Shown piece by piece: positions 24,549 to 36,164 of a DNA stretch of 64,000 bases. Location of the stretch: positions 45,741,526 to 45,805,525 of the forward strand of contig JAQNBH010000007.1 in NCBI GenBank assembly GCA_028752905.1. Reading direction: 5' to 3'. The stretch is from Cladorhizidae sp. MBARI D1340-BT2 (Eukaryota; Porifera; Demospongiae; Poecilosclerida; Cladorhizidae). Numbering within the stretch: position 1 is the first letter of the stretch; every line of letters starts with the position of its first letter. A program made the translations under genes and the position numbers. The notes under the pieces were generated by a model. That model worked only from the letters and a program-made list of their open reading frames with translations. It did not search any database and was not told where the DNA came from.

Positions 24549-25995
24549 ATGAGCTTGTCCTCCCCGCAAATATTACGTGAGCTTGTCCTCCCCCCAAATA
24601 TTATGTGAGCTTGTCCTCCCCCCAAATATTATGTGAGCTTGTCCTTCCCCCAAATATTATGTGAGCTTGTCCTCCCCCCAAATATTATGTGAGCTTGTCC
24701 TCCCCCCAAATATTATGTGAGCTTGTCCTCCCCCCAAATATTATGTGAGCTTGTCCTCCCCCCAAATATTATGTGAGCTTGTCCTCCCCCCAAATATTAT
24801 GTGAGCTTGTCCTCCCCCAAATATTATGTGAGCTTGTCCTCCCCCCAAATATTATGTGAGATTGTCCTCCCCCAAATATTATGTGAGCTTGTCCTCTCCC
24901 CAAATATTATGTGAGCTTGTCCTCCCCCCAAATATTACGTGAGCTTGTCCTCCCCCCAAATATTGTGAGCTTGTCCTCCCCCCAAATATTGTGAGATTGT
25001 CCTCCCCCCAAATATTATGTGAGCTTGTCCTCCCCCCAAATATTGTGAGCTTGCCCCCCCCAAATATTATGTGAGCTTGTCCCCCCCCCAAATATTGTGA
25101 GCTTGTCCTCCCCCCAAATATTATGTGAGCTTGTCCTCCCCCCAAATATTATGTGAGCTTGTCCTCCCCCCAAATATTATGTGAGCTTGTCCTCCCACCA
25201 AATATTATGTGAGCTTGTCCTCCCCCCAAATATTATGTGAGCTTGTCCTCCCCCAAATATTATGTGAGCTTGTCCTCCCCCAAATATTATGTGAGCTTGT
25301 CCTCCCCCCAAATATTATGTGAGATTGTCCTCCCCCAAATATTATGTGAGCTTGTCCTCTCCCCAAATATTGTGAGCTTGTCCTCCCCCCAAATATTACG
25401 TGAGCTTGTCCTCCCCCCAAATATTGTGAGCTTGTCCTCCCCCCAAATATTGTGAGATTGTCCTCCCCCCAAATATTATATTCCCCCCAAATATTATGTG
25501 AGCTTGTCCTCCCCCCAAATATTGTGAGCTTGCCCCCCCAAATATTATGTGAGCTTGTCCTCCCCCCAAATATTGTGAGCTTGTCCTCCCCCCAAATATT
25601 ATGTGAGCTTGTCCTCCCCCCAAATATTATGTGAGCTTGTCCTCCCCCCAAATATTATGTGAGCTTGTCCTCCCACCCAAATATTACGTGAGCTTGTCCT
25701 CCCCCCAAATATTATGTGAGCTTGTCCTCCCCCCAAATATTATGAGCTTGTCCTCCCCCCAAATATTATGTGAGCTTGTCCTCCCCCCAAATATTATGTG
25801 AGCTTGTCCTCCCCCCAAATATTACGTGAGCTTGTCCTCCCCCCAAATATTATGTGAGCTTGTCCTCCCCCCAAATATTGAGCTTGTCCTCCCCCCAAAT
25901 ATTATGTGAGCTTGTCCTCCCCCCAAATATTATGTGAGCTTGTCCTCCCCCCAAATATTATGTGAGCTTGTCCTCCCCCCAAATATTATGTGAGC
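24549..25995. repeat. 28-bp minisatellite
   Basis: About 52 copies of gagcttgtcctccccccaaa plus tattatgt, with 25- and 26-bp deletion variants (tattgtgag). A duplicated block structure is visible: the variant order near 24840-25080 recurs near 25320-25570. Confidence 0.95.
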
Positions 25996-26339
25996 AATAA
26001 CTAACCACATCAGGGGGGAGGGCTAGGGTATAGGCAGCAATAACTGACTACATGGCAGCTGATAACCTTTGGTACCCCCCCTTCCCCTTACCCCCTACTT
26101 GAACAGCTATTTTTATTTATAATGTCTTCAATAACTTATCTTTAGATTGTTATCAGCATTTATTTAGTGTCACGTGCAGTGTAGTGGCTAACAGTACTTA
26201 ACAGTATATCTCGTAACATACTCAGGAGAGATGCTAACATAATAGTTGAAAAATTTACTTGAAAGCAAACTTTCTAGGTCGTCATTTCCATGCCTCATAT
26301 TTGGGATGGGGGGGGGGGTGGGTGTGTGTGGGGGGGGGG
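25996..26339. other. Unique stretch with a G-rich tract before SNRPE
   Basis: No gene seen. A G-run tract with short interruptions spans 26308-26344 and could form unusual DNA structure just upstream of the SNRPE promoter. Confidence 0.5.
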
Positions 26340-26470
26340 GGGGTTTGTGGATATTCATCGACTACGATCACAGGGTAAAGGGACAAGCTCGCGAGAGACA
26401 TCGCCCACCAGACACGTGTTGCGCAGCGTAGGGTTCGGGGTACGTAGTGTCATTCACCCGCGGACTAAGA
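26340..26470 (+). promoter_or_regulatory. Likely SNRPE promoter / 5' UTR
   Basis: The 130 bp before the SNRPE start is rich in CpG compared with its AT-rich or simple-repeat surroundings. It contains a cacgtg E-box inside an 8-bp palindrome (26412-26419) and several cgcg steps. No TATA box is obvious. The transcription start cannot be read from sequence. Confidence 0.45.
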
Positions 26471-26518
26471 ATGGCGTACAGGGCCCAGAAAGTGCAGAAG
26501 GTTATGGTGCAACCTATT
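26471..26518 (+). CDS. SNRPE: SNRPE exon 1 (coding)
   Basis: Encodes MAYRAQKVQKVMVQPI from the ATG at 26471, followed by donor gtatcc at 26519. This start was chosen because the first residues match the conserved SmE N-terminus. The exon ends in phase 0. Confidence 0.92.
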
Positions 26519-27179
26519 GTATCCTTTCAATTATAACTTCTATGCCAACTTCATCTCACAGGTAGCGTTTGTTTTTGGTAAGGTAACAACTTCGGGGTAC
26601 TTTTGCTTGGTTTTGTGAGGGGGGAAATTGTATATATCCTTTACCTTCTTTATCCTTAGTGTAGGGGTGGGTCTGAAGCTTGTGTCGTGCAATTGTAGTT
26701 GTGTGGCAATGTCCTGGTGGGCAGTATTCACTTTACTTTTCAAAGCAAGGCTATCTGGCCTCTGTGTTAGAGAGGGACATACACACAGTGCAGATTATTA
26801 TTACGGGTGAAACGGATTCAAGAGAAACAAAGTTACAACTTGAAAGAGAGTGTCGGCGAGGAGTGAGTCTGGGGGTGTGTAAAGAAGAAAACACAAGCAT
26901 GGCTGTCTAGTGTATCCTTGGGCCTGACATAAATAGCTTCATAATGAAAATTGTTTATGAAACACTGTGCAAATACACACAATGATGCTGGTAGATACCT
27001 AGGCAGAAACCAACCAAACTCTGTGTGTACATACAGGCCAGGGAGACTAATACAAGTGGGAGATCCCAGGGGTGTATGTGTATGTGGAGGGGTGGTGGAT
27101 GGGGGGGGCTTGTAGTCATGGAATCCTTTACCCGAGAAGAACTCCCAGTGGCAAGATTTTTTTCCACTTTCTATAAAAT

Positions 27180-27425
27180 CACGTGCTATAGAGAGTTATG
27201 TGCTTATAGAGATAAGCATGAGTTATGTGCTTATAGAGATGAACATTAGTTGTGTGTTTATAGAGATAAACATGCTCATAGTGAATTATGTGCTTATAGA
27301 GATGAACATTAGTAATGTGCTTAGAGATGAACATTAGTAATGTGCTTATAGAGATAAGCATGAGTTGTGCTTATAGAGATGAACATGAGTTGTGTGTTTA
27401 TAGAGATGAAGATGTGTTTATAAAT
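27180..27425. repeat. About 27-bp minisatellite in SNRPE intron 1
   Basis: Roughly nine diverged copies of gtgcttatagagatgaacat plus a short variable tail. It lies inside SNRPE intron 1. Confidence 0.85.
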
Positions 27426-28015
27426 TGGATATCCACCCAAGACCTATAAGTCTGCCAGGAGAAAATTCTTGAGTGCTTCCCCAGCATAGAAGATACTGTG
27501 TGACTCCTCCCTCCCCTGGATGCTATGATTTGCCCGGTTGCTTGTAAAAACAGCATGGCTAAATAATGCTACCTAGTAAGCTCTCACTGCTCTAGCTAAA
27601 GGAGTTGCTGAAGGAATGGAAGGAAGTGGCTATGGAAGTATTTGCTTTCCCCCTCTGCAGCTGACACCTCACCTACCCTCCGATGCATTTTCATGTGCTG
27701 GTATACCCTAGCAGCGACAAAGCTGATAGGCCGGATGTATAATATTCAGAGAATCTGAAGTCTTCTCTGCTGCTGGCGTGTTTCTTGCCTCCTTCTCTAG
27801 TGCATTGTCGCTCCTTTCCCATTATTATAGTCTTATCATGCATGGCCTTTAAATAGAAGTGTCCCTTGTGCATGACATTATATAGAAGACTCTCTTAGGC
27901 ATTATATAGAACATCTCCATTCATGACATTATATAGAAGGCTTTCCCTTGCATCACTTACTTTTGTTATGGCTTTGTGTGAATCAAATGTTCTTCTTAAC
28001 TTTCTCTTCATTCAG

Positions 28016-28042
28016 AATCTTATTTTCAGGTATCTTCAAAAT
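28016..28042 (+). CDS. SNRPE: SNRPE exon 2 (27-nt micro-exon)
   Basis: Encodes NLIFRYLQN between acceptor tctcttcattcag and donor gtaagt. It is only nine codons, yet it matches the invariant N-terminal helix of SmE exactly. A 38-bp minisatellite starts about 50 bp downstream. Confidence 0.92.
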
Positions 28043-28094
28043 GTAAGTGTAGAAGTGGTAATACAATATTGTAATATTGTTTGGGATGTGATGT

Positions 28095-29290
28095 TGAGCC
28101 CAGCTGGTTGGTGCCTGGGCCCTGCTTCACAGGGAGCCCAGTTGGTTGGTGCCTGGGCCCTGCTTCACAGGGAGCCCAGCTGGTTGGTGCCTGGGCCCTG
28201 CTTCACAGGGAGCCCAGCTGGTTGGTCCTAGGCCCTGCTTCACAGGGAGCCCAGCTGGTTGGTCCTAGGCCCTGCTTCACAGGGAGCCCAGCTGGTTGGT
28301 GCCTAGACCCTGCTTCACAGGGAGCCCAGCTGGTTGGTGCCTGGGCCCTGCTTCACAGGGAGCCTAGATGGTTGGTGCCTGGGCCCTGCTTCACAGGGAG
28401 CCCAGCTTCACAGGGAGCCCAGCTGGTTGGTGCCTAGACCCTGCTTCACAGGGAGCCCAGCTGGTTGGTGCCTGGGCCCTGCTTCACAGGGAGCCCAGCT
28501 GGTTGGTGCCTGGGCCCTGCTTCCCAGGGAGCCTAGCTGGTTGGTGCCTAGACCCTGCTTCACAGGGAGCCCAGCTGGTTGGTGCCTGGGCCCTGCTTCA
28601 CAGGGAGCCCAGCTGGTTGGTGCCTGGGCCCTGCTTCCCAGGGAGCCTAGCTGGTTGGTGCCTGGGCCCTGCTTCACAGGGAGCCCAGCTGGTTGGTCCT
28701 AGGCCCTGCTTCACAGGGAGCCCAGCTGGTTGGTGCCTGGGCCCTGCTTCCCAGGGAGCCCAGCTGGTTGGTGCCTAGGCCCTGCTTCACAGGGAGCTGG
28801 TGCCTAGGCCCTGCTTCACAGGGAGCCTAGCTGGTTGGTGCCTAGGCCCTGCTTCACAGGGAGCCCAGCTGGTTGGTGCCTAGGCCCTGCTTCACAGGGA
28901 GCCCAGCTGGTTGGTGCCTAGACCCTGCTTCACAGGGAGCCTAGCTGGTTGGTCCTAGGCCCTGCTTCACAGGGAGCCCAGCTGGTTGGTCCTAGGCCCT
29001 GCTTCACAGGGAGCCCAGCTGGTTGGTGCCTGGGCCCTGCTTCACAGGGAGCCCAGCTGGTTGGTCCTAGGCCCTGCTTCACAGGGAGCCCAGCTGGTTG
29101 GTGCCTTGGCCCTGCTTCACAGGGAGCCCAGCTGGTTGGTCCTAGGCCCTGCGTCACAGGGAGCCCAGCTGGTTGGTGCCTGGGCCCTACTTCACAGGGA
29201 GCCCAGCTAGGCCCTGCTAGAGGGAGCCTAGCTGGTTGGTCCATGGGCTCTGCTTTACAGGGAACCCAGCTGTTTGGACCCTGGACCTTG
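28095..29290. repeat. 38-bp minisatellite in SNRPE intron 2
   Basis: About 31 copies of a GC-rich unit: cccagctggttggtgcctgg then gccctgcttcacagggag, with 36-bp variants. It begins about 50 bp after exon 2. The cctgcttcacag part looks like a 3' splice site. The open frames in all directions follow from the lack of stops in the unit. Confidence 0.95.
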
Positions 29291-29364
29291 CTTCACCTGA
29301 ACTATGTCTCATCATAGGACAGGATTTGGGTAGCAAATTTGGCCAAAGTTGCTAGCTATGCTGG

Positions 29365-30085
29365 CAGGAGTTGTAGCGCGTACAGGACCTAATAGTAGCA
29401 CGTGCAGGCCCTGGACTAGTAGCGCGTGTTAGCTGTTGAGCTAGCAATAGTCTAGTCAAGATCAGTGTTCAACGAAGAATAGATCATAATTTAAGCTTAC
29501 ACACACCTGACAGCCTCAGTCCAGTGCAATCTCTCTAACTGTAATGACCTCTGCCCTTAAATAGGTTCAAGGTCCAGTCTTGAGAATGCCCATAAAAGGA
29601 TAAATATAGAATCTTAACACATACGATCGACCAATGAAATAGTTCCATGCAACATTGCTATATTCACACACATACATGCACAAGGTTCTGATTAGTCTTA
29701 GTAGAAGTTCAGTTCAATAGTTCATTAGTACTCGTTAGTGGTACTAGAAGTGTTAGCTAAGAGCGCGTGCAGGACCTAATAGTAGCATGTGCAGGACCTA
29801 ATAGTAGCACGTGCAGGACCTAATAGTAGCACGTGCAGGACCTAATAGGAGCACGTGCAGGACCTAATAGGAGCACGTGCAGGACCTAATAGGAGCACGT
29901 GCAGGACCTAATAGGAGCACGTGCAGGACCTAATAGGAGCACGTGCAGGACCTAATAGGAGCACGTGCAGGACCTAATAGGAGCACGTGCAGGACCTAAT
30001 AGGAGCACGTGCAGGACCTAATAGGAGCACGTGCAGGACCTAATAGGAGCACGTGCAGGATCTAATAGGAGCACGTGCAGGACCT
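29365..30085. repeat. 22-bp minisatellite with a 315-bp insert
   Basis: Copies of gcacgtgcaggacctaatag plus two bases occur at 29365-29425 and, as about 15 near-perfect copies, at 29759-30085. The insert at 29435-29749 separates them. Confidence 0.9.
29435..29749 (-). mobile_element. Short insertion with 9-bp target duplication
   Basis: A 315-bp unique sequence is flanked on both sides by gtgttagct (29426-29434 and 29750-29758) and splits a tandem array. It has no terminal inverted repeats. On the minus strand it contains an attggtcgatcg block and a TATA-like tatttaagggc, so it might be a promoter-bearing LTR relic or a SINE. Confidence 0.5.
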
Positions 30086-30326
30086 GTATGCTGCATGCCT
30101 AACTGTATGCATGAGAAACCACACCCACCTTATTACCTTTCCAATCACCTAGTAGTTATTCTTCCTGCTTGTAGCTACATAGTGCTACAGTCACACCACA
30201 CCCAGTAGCTACATAGTGCTATATTCACACCACACCTTTGTCTGCCTGTAGCTACATAGTGCTATATTCACACCACACCTTGGTCTGCACCACACCCTTG
30301 CCTGCCTGTAGCTACATAGCGCTATA

Positions 30327-32708
30327 GGGTCATTCCATGTCAAATCAACTGAAAATCTGCCTTCATCTCTCAGATTTTTGTAAAATTTTGGGGAATGATT
30401 GGGATCCATGAGTAACGAGCAGAGCAAAAATATTTTGGGTCACACCCACTTAATTAATGAGATACATGCCGACGAACTTTGGGCTAATTAGCACTACCTC
30501 GGAAATTCAAATGCCCGTATCTTTGGAAGTATAGCTCCTGTAGAGCTGGTTCTGGGGTCATTTTGAAGCTCTTTTCAAGGCCTATAATTTGTCTCAGGCA
30601 ACCTTTCTCTTCAAATCAACCAGAAAAAAGGTATCACAATTTATAAACTTCAAACTTGAACACCCCCAAAATATATCCTTCAAATTTCTCCAAATTTTTG
30701 CCAAAGGTACATCATAATGTAAAAAGGCTTCCCTGTAAGTTTTGTGATGGGCACTCTGACAGTTTTTGAGCAATAAGCAATTATATACAGCATAACCATA
30801 CGAAAATGTACTCATAGTGCTTAGGGACACCCATTATATAGCTATTGATGCTCTCCAGGCCTTAATAATAGGTATATAAGTGCATCATCGTAATTTGCAC
30901 CTGATCGCAGGAGACAGATCTATCAATCCCTGACATCTATTGGGGAGAATGTTCCCAAGAGCTGGCAGGCATATTCAGGTCTTAGAGGAATCCCATGAAA
31001 AATCCCAGGGGGTAATTCCAGGTTGGTTGGCTATATAATGACATTATGTTAAGTCCTGCTCAGTTGGTACAGTCACTTCTAAATTCACTTGAACCTGGAG
31101 AGTTCTTGGTCATTGCAGACTTCGCGGAGAACTACAGTTTCATAATTCAGGATGCAGCTCAGTCATTCCACTGGAACAATCTCCAGGCAACAATCCACCC
31201 TTTCGTGTGTTATTATCATCGGCGTGACAAGCAAGATAAAATACCTGAACACACAAATTTTCGTCATCATATCATGTAACATTCATGATACTGCGGCAGT
31301 TCATCTGTTTCAAAAACTGCTGCTTCAGTTCCTCACTAAGAAACTTGGTCAGGACGCTAGAATTGACTATTTCCCTGGTGGTTGCGCTGCCCAATATAAG
31401 AATCGGAAGAATTTTATCAATTTGTACTTCCATAAAGATGATTTTAGTGTCCAAGCTAAATGGCACTTTTTTGCTACATCACATGGGAAAGGACCATCCG
31501 ATGGAATTGGTGGGACAATAAATAGGTTAGCAGCTAGAGCCAGTCTCCAACGACCATATGATCAACAGATCACCACTCCTCGCCAACTTTTTGAATTCAC
31601 AGATTCAGAGATAGAGAATATCAACTGTCAGTTTACAACAACGGAACAGTATGAACAAGAAGCCAAACTACTCAAAGTGAGATTTGAAGAGGCACGCACA
31701 ATCCCGGGCACACAAAAGTTGCAATGCTTCATTCCAATCTCTTAGGAAACGGTCACAGTTTGAACCTTTTCATCCTCACCTCAGGAACGACAGGAACTTG
31801 TGAATCTCACTCCCGAGATGATTGATCACAGTGTTTCAGCCATAAATGGTTATGTGACAGTGGCTTATGATGGCTACTGGTGGGTTGCATGTGTCAAGGA
31901 ATGCACACCAGAGAAGCATAAGGTGGAGGTTACCTTCCTCTATCCCCATGGACCGTCCCCATCATACATATATCCGGACCCATCAGACCAACTGACAGTT
32001 CACTGCCAAGATGTGCTAACAACTGTTGAACCAATCACTGCGACGGAAGAACATATTCCATTTCCAACAGAGAATCCAGTGCTGGTATTGCTGCGTTGAA
32101 AAAGAAAATGAAAACCTAACAGTTACAGATATGTGTGAACATGAACTCGATACAAGTTGACTTTATCTTAGTATGTACCATACTGTGCCACACAATTTAG
32201 ATAATTCTGGTAGTCCATTAATTCGCGATTTTTGAATTGACATGCCATAAATAATTCTTCATAACTCAAAAACTGTCAGAGTGCCCATCACAAAATTTAC
32301 AGGGAAGCTTGTTTACATCATAAGGTACCTTTAGCAAAAAATTGAAGAAATTTGAAGGATATAATTTTTGGGGGTTCAAGTTTAAAGTTTATAAATTGTG
32401 ATATCTTTTTTCTGGTTGATTTGAAAAGAAAGATTATCAGACACAAATTATAGGCCTTGAAAAGAGCTTCAAAATGACCCCAGAACCAGCTCTACAGGAG
32501 CTATACTTCCAAAGATATGGGCATTTGAATTTCCGAGGTAGTGCTAATTAACCCAAAGTTCATCGGCACGTATCTCACTAATTAAGTGGGTGTGACCAAA
32601 AATATTTTTGCTCTGGCCGTTACTCATGGATCCCAATCATTCCTCAAAATTTTACAAAAATCTGAGAGATGAAGGCAGATTTTCAGTTGATTTGACATGG
32701 AATGACCC
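30327..32708 (+). mobile_element. DNA transposon with about 480-bp terminal inverted repeats
   Basis: A 2,382-bp element. The left arm starts gggtcattccatgtcaaatc at 30327 and the right arm ends with its inverse at 32708. The arms stay similar for roughly 480 bp, to about 30805 on the left and from about 32228 on the right. It is flanked by tata on both sides (30323-30326, 32709-32712), which is a 4-bp target duplication or a 2-bp one if the ends include TA. It sits inside a tandem array in SNRPE intron 2. The internal part encodes a broken transposase in plus orientation. I cannot assign the superfamily with certainty. Confidence 0.85.
31046..32150 (+). pseudogene. Transposase remnant of the long-TIR element
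   Basis: In order: LVIADFAENYSF, then WNNLQATIHPFVCYY, and after a +1 shift near 31250 the stretch HDTAAVHLFQKLLLQFLTKK, DYFPGGCAAQYKNRKNFINL, WHFFATSHGKGPSDGIGGTI and NRLAARASLQRPYDQ, to a stop at 31743. A C-terminal domain follows at 31800-32099 (GYVTVAYDGYWWVACVKE, VTFLYPHGPSPSY, YPDPSDQLTV). The ADFAEN, CAAQYKN and SHGK..DGIGG blocks fit the D-D-E/D pattern of an RNase-H-fold transposase. I recall widespread invertebrate and cnidarian relatives of this domain, usually unnamed. The residue expected to be acidic before CAAQYKN appears to be Gly. The N-terminal half is missing. Confidence 0.7.
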
Positions 32709-33825
32709 TATAGTCACACCACACCCTTGCCTGCATGTAGCTAGATAGCACTACAGTCACACCACACCCTTGCCTGCCTGTAGCTACATAGCGCTACAGT
32801 CACACCACACCCTTGCCTGCCTGTAGCTACATAGTGCTACAGTCACACCACACCCTTGCCTGCCTGTAGCTACATAGCGCTACAGTCACACCACACCCTT
32901 GCCTGCCCGTAGCTGCATAGTGCTACAGTCACACCACACCCTTGCCTACCTTTAGCTACATAGTGCTACAGTCACACCACACCCTTGCCTGCCTGTAGCT
33001 ACATAGTGCTACAGTCACACCACACCCTTGCCTGCCTGTAGCTACATAGTGCTACAGTCACACCACACCCTTGCCTGCCTGTAGCTACATAGTGCTACAG
33101 TCACACCACACCCTTGCCTGCCTGTAGCTACATAGTGCTACAGTCACACCACACCCTTGCCTGCCTGTAGCTACATAGTGCTACAGTCACACCACACCCT
33201 TGCCTGCCTGTAGCTATATAGCGCTACAGTCACACCACACCCTTGCCTGCCCGTAGCTGCATAGCGCTACAGTCACACCGCACCCTTGCCTACCCTTAGC
33301 TACATAGTGCTACAGTCACACCACACCCTTGCCTGCCTGTAGCTGCATAGCGCTACAGTCACACCACACCCTTGCCTACCTTTAGCTACATAGTGCTACA
33401 GTCACACCACACCCTTGCCTGCCTGTAGCTACATAGTGCTACAGTCACACCACACCCTTGCCTGCCTGTAGCTACATAGTGCTACAGTCACACCACACCC
33501 TTGCCTGCCTGTAGCTACATAGTGCTACAGTCACACCACACCCTTGCCTGCCTGTAGCTACATAGTGCTACAGTCACACCACACCCTTGCCTGCCTGTAG
33601 CTACATAGTGCTACAGTCACACCACACCCTTGCCTGCCTGTAGCTACATAGTGCTACAGTCACACCACACCCTTGCCTGCCTGTAGCTACTTGCCTGACT
33701 GACAGGCCAGGAGGGATGTATTATTAAGGCCATAAAGTGGGTGTGGTTACTTGGACCCATAATTGGTGGCATATAGGTGCATGCTTTGAACCTTCGCACA
33801 AGTTCATGTGCTGCTCTGATTTTGT

Positions 33826-34219
33826 GATGCCTCTTATTATGAAATGATGCCTCTTATTATGAAATGATGCCTCTTATTATGAAATGATGCCTCTTATTAT
33901 GAAATGATGCCTCTTATTATGAAATGATGCCTCTTATTATGAAATGATGCCTCTTATTATGAAATGATGCCTCTTATTATGAAATGATGCCTCTTATTAT
34001 GAAATGATGCCTCTTATTATGAAATGATGCCTCTTATTATGAAATGATGCCTCTTATTATGATGTTAGTCCAGTGTGTGTCCTCTTATTATGAAATGATG
34101 CCTCTTATTATGAAATGATGTCTCTTATTATGAAATGATGCCTATTATTATGAAATGATGCCTCTTATTATGAAATGATGTCTCTTATGAAATAAAATGA
34201 TGCCTCTTATTATGAAATG
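33826..34219. repeat. 20-bp minisatellite before SNRPE exon 3
   Basis: About 18 copies of atgatgcctcttattatgaa, most of them identical. It ends 15 bp before exon 3. Confidence 0.95.
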
Positions 34220-34234
34220 TGTTTGTCTATGTAG

Positions 34235-34297
34235 AAGTCTCGTGTTCAAGTGTGGCTCTATGGGCGTGGCAGTATGAGGATTGAGGGTATCATTATT
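34235..34297 (+). CDS. SNRPE: SNRPE exon 3 (Sm1 motif, first half)
   Basis: Encodes KSRVQVWLYGRGSMRIEGII plus one more Ile, between acceptor tttgtctatgtag and donor gtaagt. This is the first part of the Sm1 motif. It lies directly after a 20-bp tandem array. Confidence 0.92.
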
Positions 34298-34353
34298 GTA
34301 AGTCTCTGAGTAGGTAGAACCTTGCGAAGTCTCATGGTGATGGTTCCTCGTAG

Positions 34354-34432
34354 GGATTTGATGAGTTCATGAACTTGGTGATGGATGATGCGGAGGAAGT
34401 CACTATGAAGGACCTGGCGAGGAGACCCGTAG
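34354..34432 (+). CDS. SNRPE: SNRPE exon 4 (Sm1 motif, second half)
   Basis: Encodes GFDEFMNLVMDDAEEV followed by TMKDLARRPV and the first base of the next Gly codon. It is separated from exon 3 by a 56-bp intron. The donor that keeps the frame is gttggt at 34433. A better-looking gtaggt lies 4 nt upstream at 34429 but would lead to a stop in exon 5. Confidence 0.9.
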
Positions 34433-34594
34433 GTTGGTATGGCAACGCTAAGTTCATAGTTCACTAGTTGGTTAATAAAAATATATGTTCTGAAACTAAA
34501 AATAAGGTGGCAGGTTGCTATGGTAACAATAGGTTGCGTTGGTCTAGTAACAAAAATTATTTGAGCCTTTTCTTAATACATGTATAATATCATG

Positions 34595-35204
34595 AAAGTG
34601 CCCCTCCTACCTCATGAAAGTGCCCCTCCTACCCCTTGAAAGTGCCCCTCCTACCTACCTCTTGAAAGTGCCCCTCCCACCTCTTGAAAGTGCCCCTCCT
34701 ACCTCTTGAAAGTGCCCCTCCTACCTCTTGAAAGTGTCCCTCCCACGTCATGAAAGTGCCCCTCCTACCTCATGAAAGTGCCCCTCCCACGTCATGAAAG
34801 TGCCCCTCCTACCTCATGAAAGTGCTCCTACCTCATGAAAGTGTCCCCTCCCCTCATGAAAGTGCCCCTCCTACCTCATGAAAGTGCCCCTCCTACCTCA
34901 TGAAAGTGCACCTCCCACCTCATGAAAGTGCACCTCCTACCTCGTGAAAGTACCCCTCCTACCTCATGAAAGTGCTCCTCCTACCTCATGAAAGTGTCCC
35001 TCCTACCTCATGAAAGTACCCCTCCTACCTCATGAAAGTGCTCCTCCTACCTCATGAAAGTGCCCCTCCTACCTCATGAAAGTGCCCCTCCTACCTCATG
35101 AAAGTGTCCCTCCTACCTCATGAAAGTGCCCCTCCTACCTCATGAAAGTGCCCCTCCCACCTCATGAAAGTGCCCATCCTACCTCATGAAAGTGCTCCCC
35201 ACCT
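34595..35204. repeat. 22-bp minisatellite in SNRPE intron 4
   Basis: About 28 copies of tcatgaaagtgcccctccta plus cc, with substitutions at a few fixed positions. Confidence 0.95.
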
Positions 35205-35221
35205 TTCTCATTGAACATGGC

Positions 35222-35483
35222 ATATATCACTCAGCACAAGAGCTAGTGTCTGGCTGAGATGTGGCATATATCACTCAGCACAAGAGCTAGTGTCTGGCTG
35301 AGATGTGGCATATATCACTCAGCACAAGAGCTAGTGTCTGGCTGAGATGTGGCATATATCACTCAGCACAAGAGCTAGTGTCTGGCTGAGATGTGGCATA
35401 TATCACTCAGCACAAGAGCTAGTGTCTGGCTGAGATGTGGCATATATCACTCGGCACAAGAGCTAGTGTCTGGCTGAGATGTA
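35222..35483. repeat. 44-bp array, 6 copies
   Basis: Six almost identical copies of a 44-bp unit starting gtggcatatatcactcagca. The single c/g difference in the last copy points to recent duplication. Confidence 0.95.
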
Positions 35484-35570
35484 CTAGAAGTCTGAACAGG
35501 ACTCATTGTCTGATTTGTTAGTCGACATTGTTATATTGCACGGTTGTTTTAATTGGATACTGGATAATAG

Positions 35571-36164
35571 AGCCACTGACTAAATAACTTCATTGCTAGA
35601 GGCTGCTGCTATGAACACAGCACATGTGCTAGTCTGTTAATGTGTTCCACTGACTAAATAACTTCATTGCTAGAGGCTGCTGCTATGAACACAGCACATG
35701 TGCTAGTCTGTTAATGTGTTCCACTGACTAAATAACTTCATTGCTAGAGGCTGCTGCTATGAACACAGCACATGTGCTAGCCTGTTAATGTGTTCCACTG
35801 ACTAAATAACTTCATTGCTAGAGGCTGCTGCTATGAACACAGCACATGTGCTAGTCTGTTAATGTGTTCCACTGACTAAATAACTTCATTGCTAGAGGCT
35901 GCTGCTATGAACACAGCACATGTGCTAGCCTGTTAATGTGTTCCACTGACTAAATAACTTCATTGCTAGAGGCTGCTGCTATGAACACAGCACATGTGCT
36001 AGTCTGTTAATGTGTTCCACTGACTAAATAACTTCATTGCTAGAGGCTGCTGCTATGAACACAGCACATGTGCTAGTCTGTTAATGTGTTCCACTGACTA
36101 AATAACTTCATTGCTAGAGGCTGCTGCTATGAACACAGCACATGTGCTAGCCTGTTAATGTGTT
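35571..36164. repeat. 74-bp array, 8 copies
   Basis: Eight nearly identical 74-bp copies starting ccactgactaaataacttca. The only recurring difference is tagtctg versus tagcctg. Confidence 0.95.

Larger units (their letters stand above)
30167..33695. repeat. 43-bp minisatellite in SNRPE intron 2, split by a transposon
   Basis: Units of gtagctacatagtgctacag, tcacaccacacccttgcctg and cct lie at 30167-30322 (about four) and 32713-33695 (about 23). The two parts join cleanly if the element at 30327-32708 is removed. Confidence 0.93.

Noticed and set aside
24549..25995. CRISPR-like regular repeats
   Set aside because: Units are contiguous, without unique spacers, in an animal genome with spliced genes. 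The same holds for all other arrays here.
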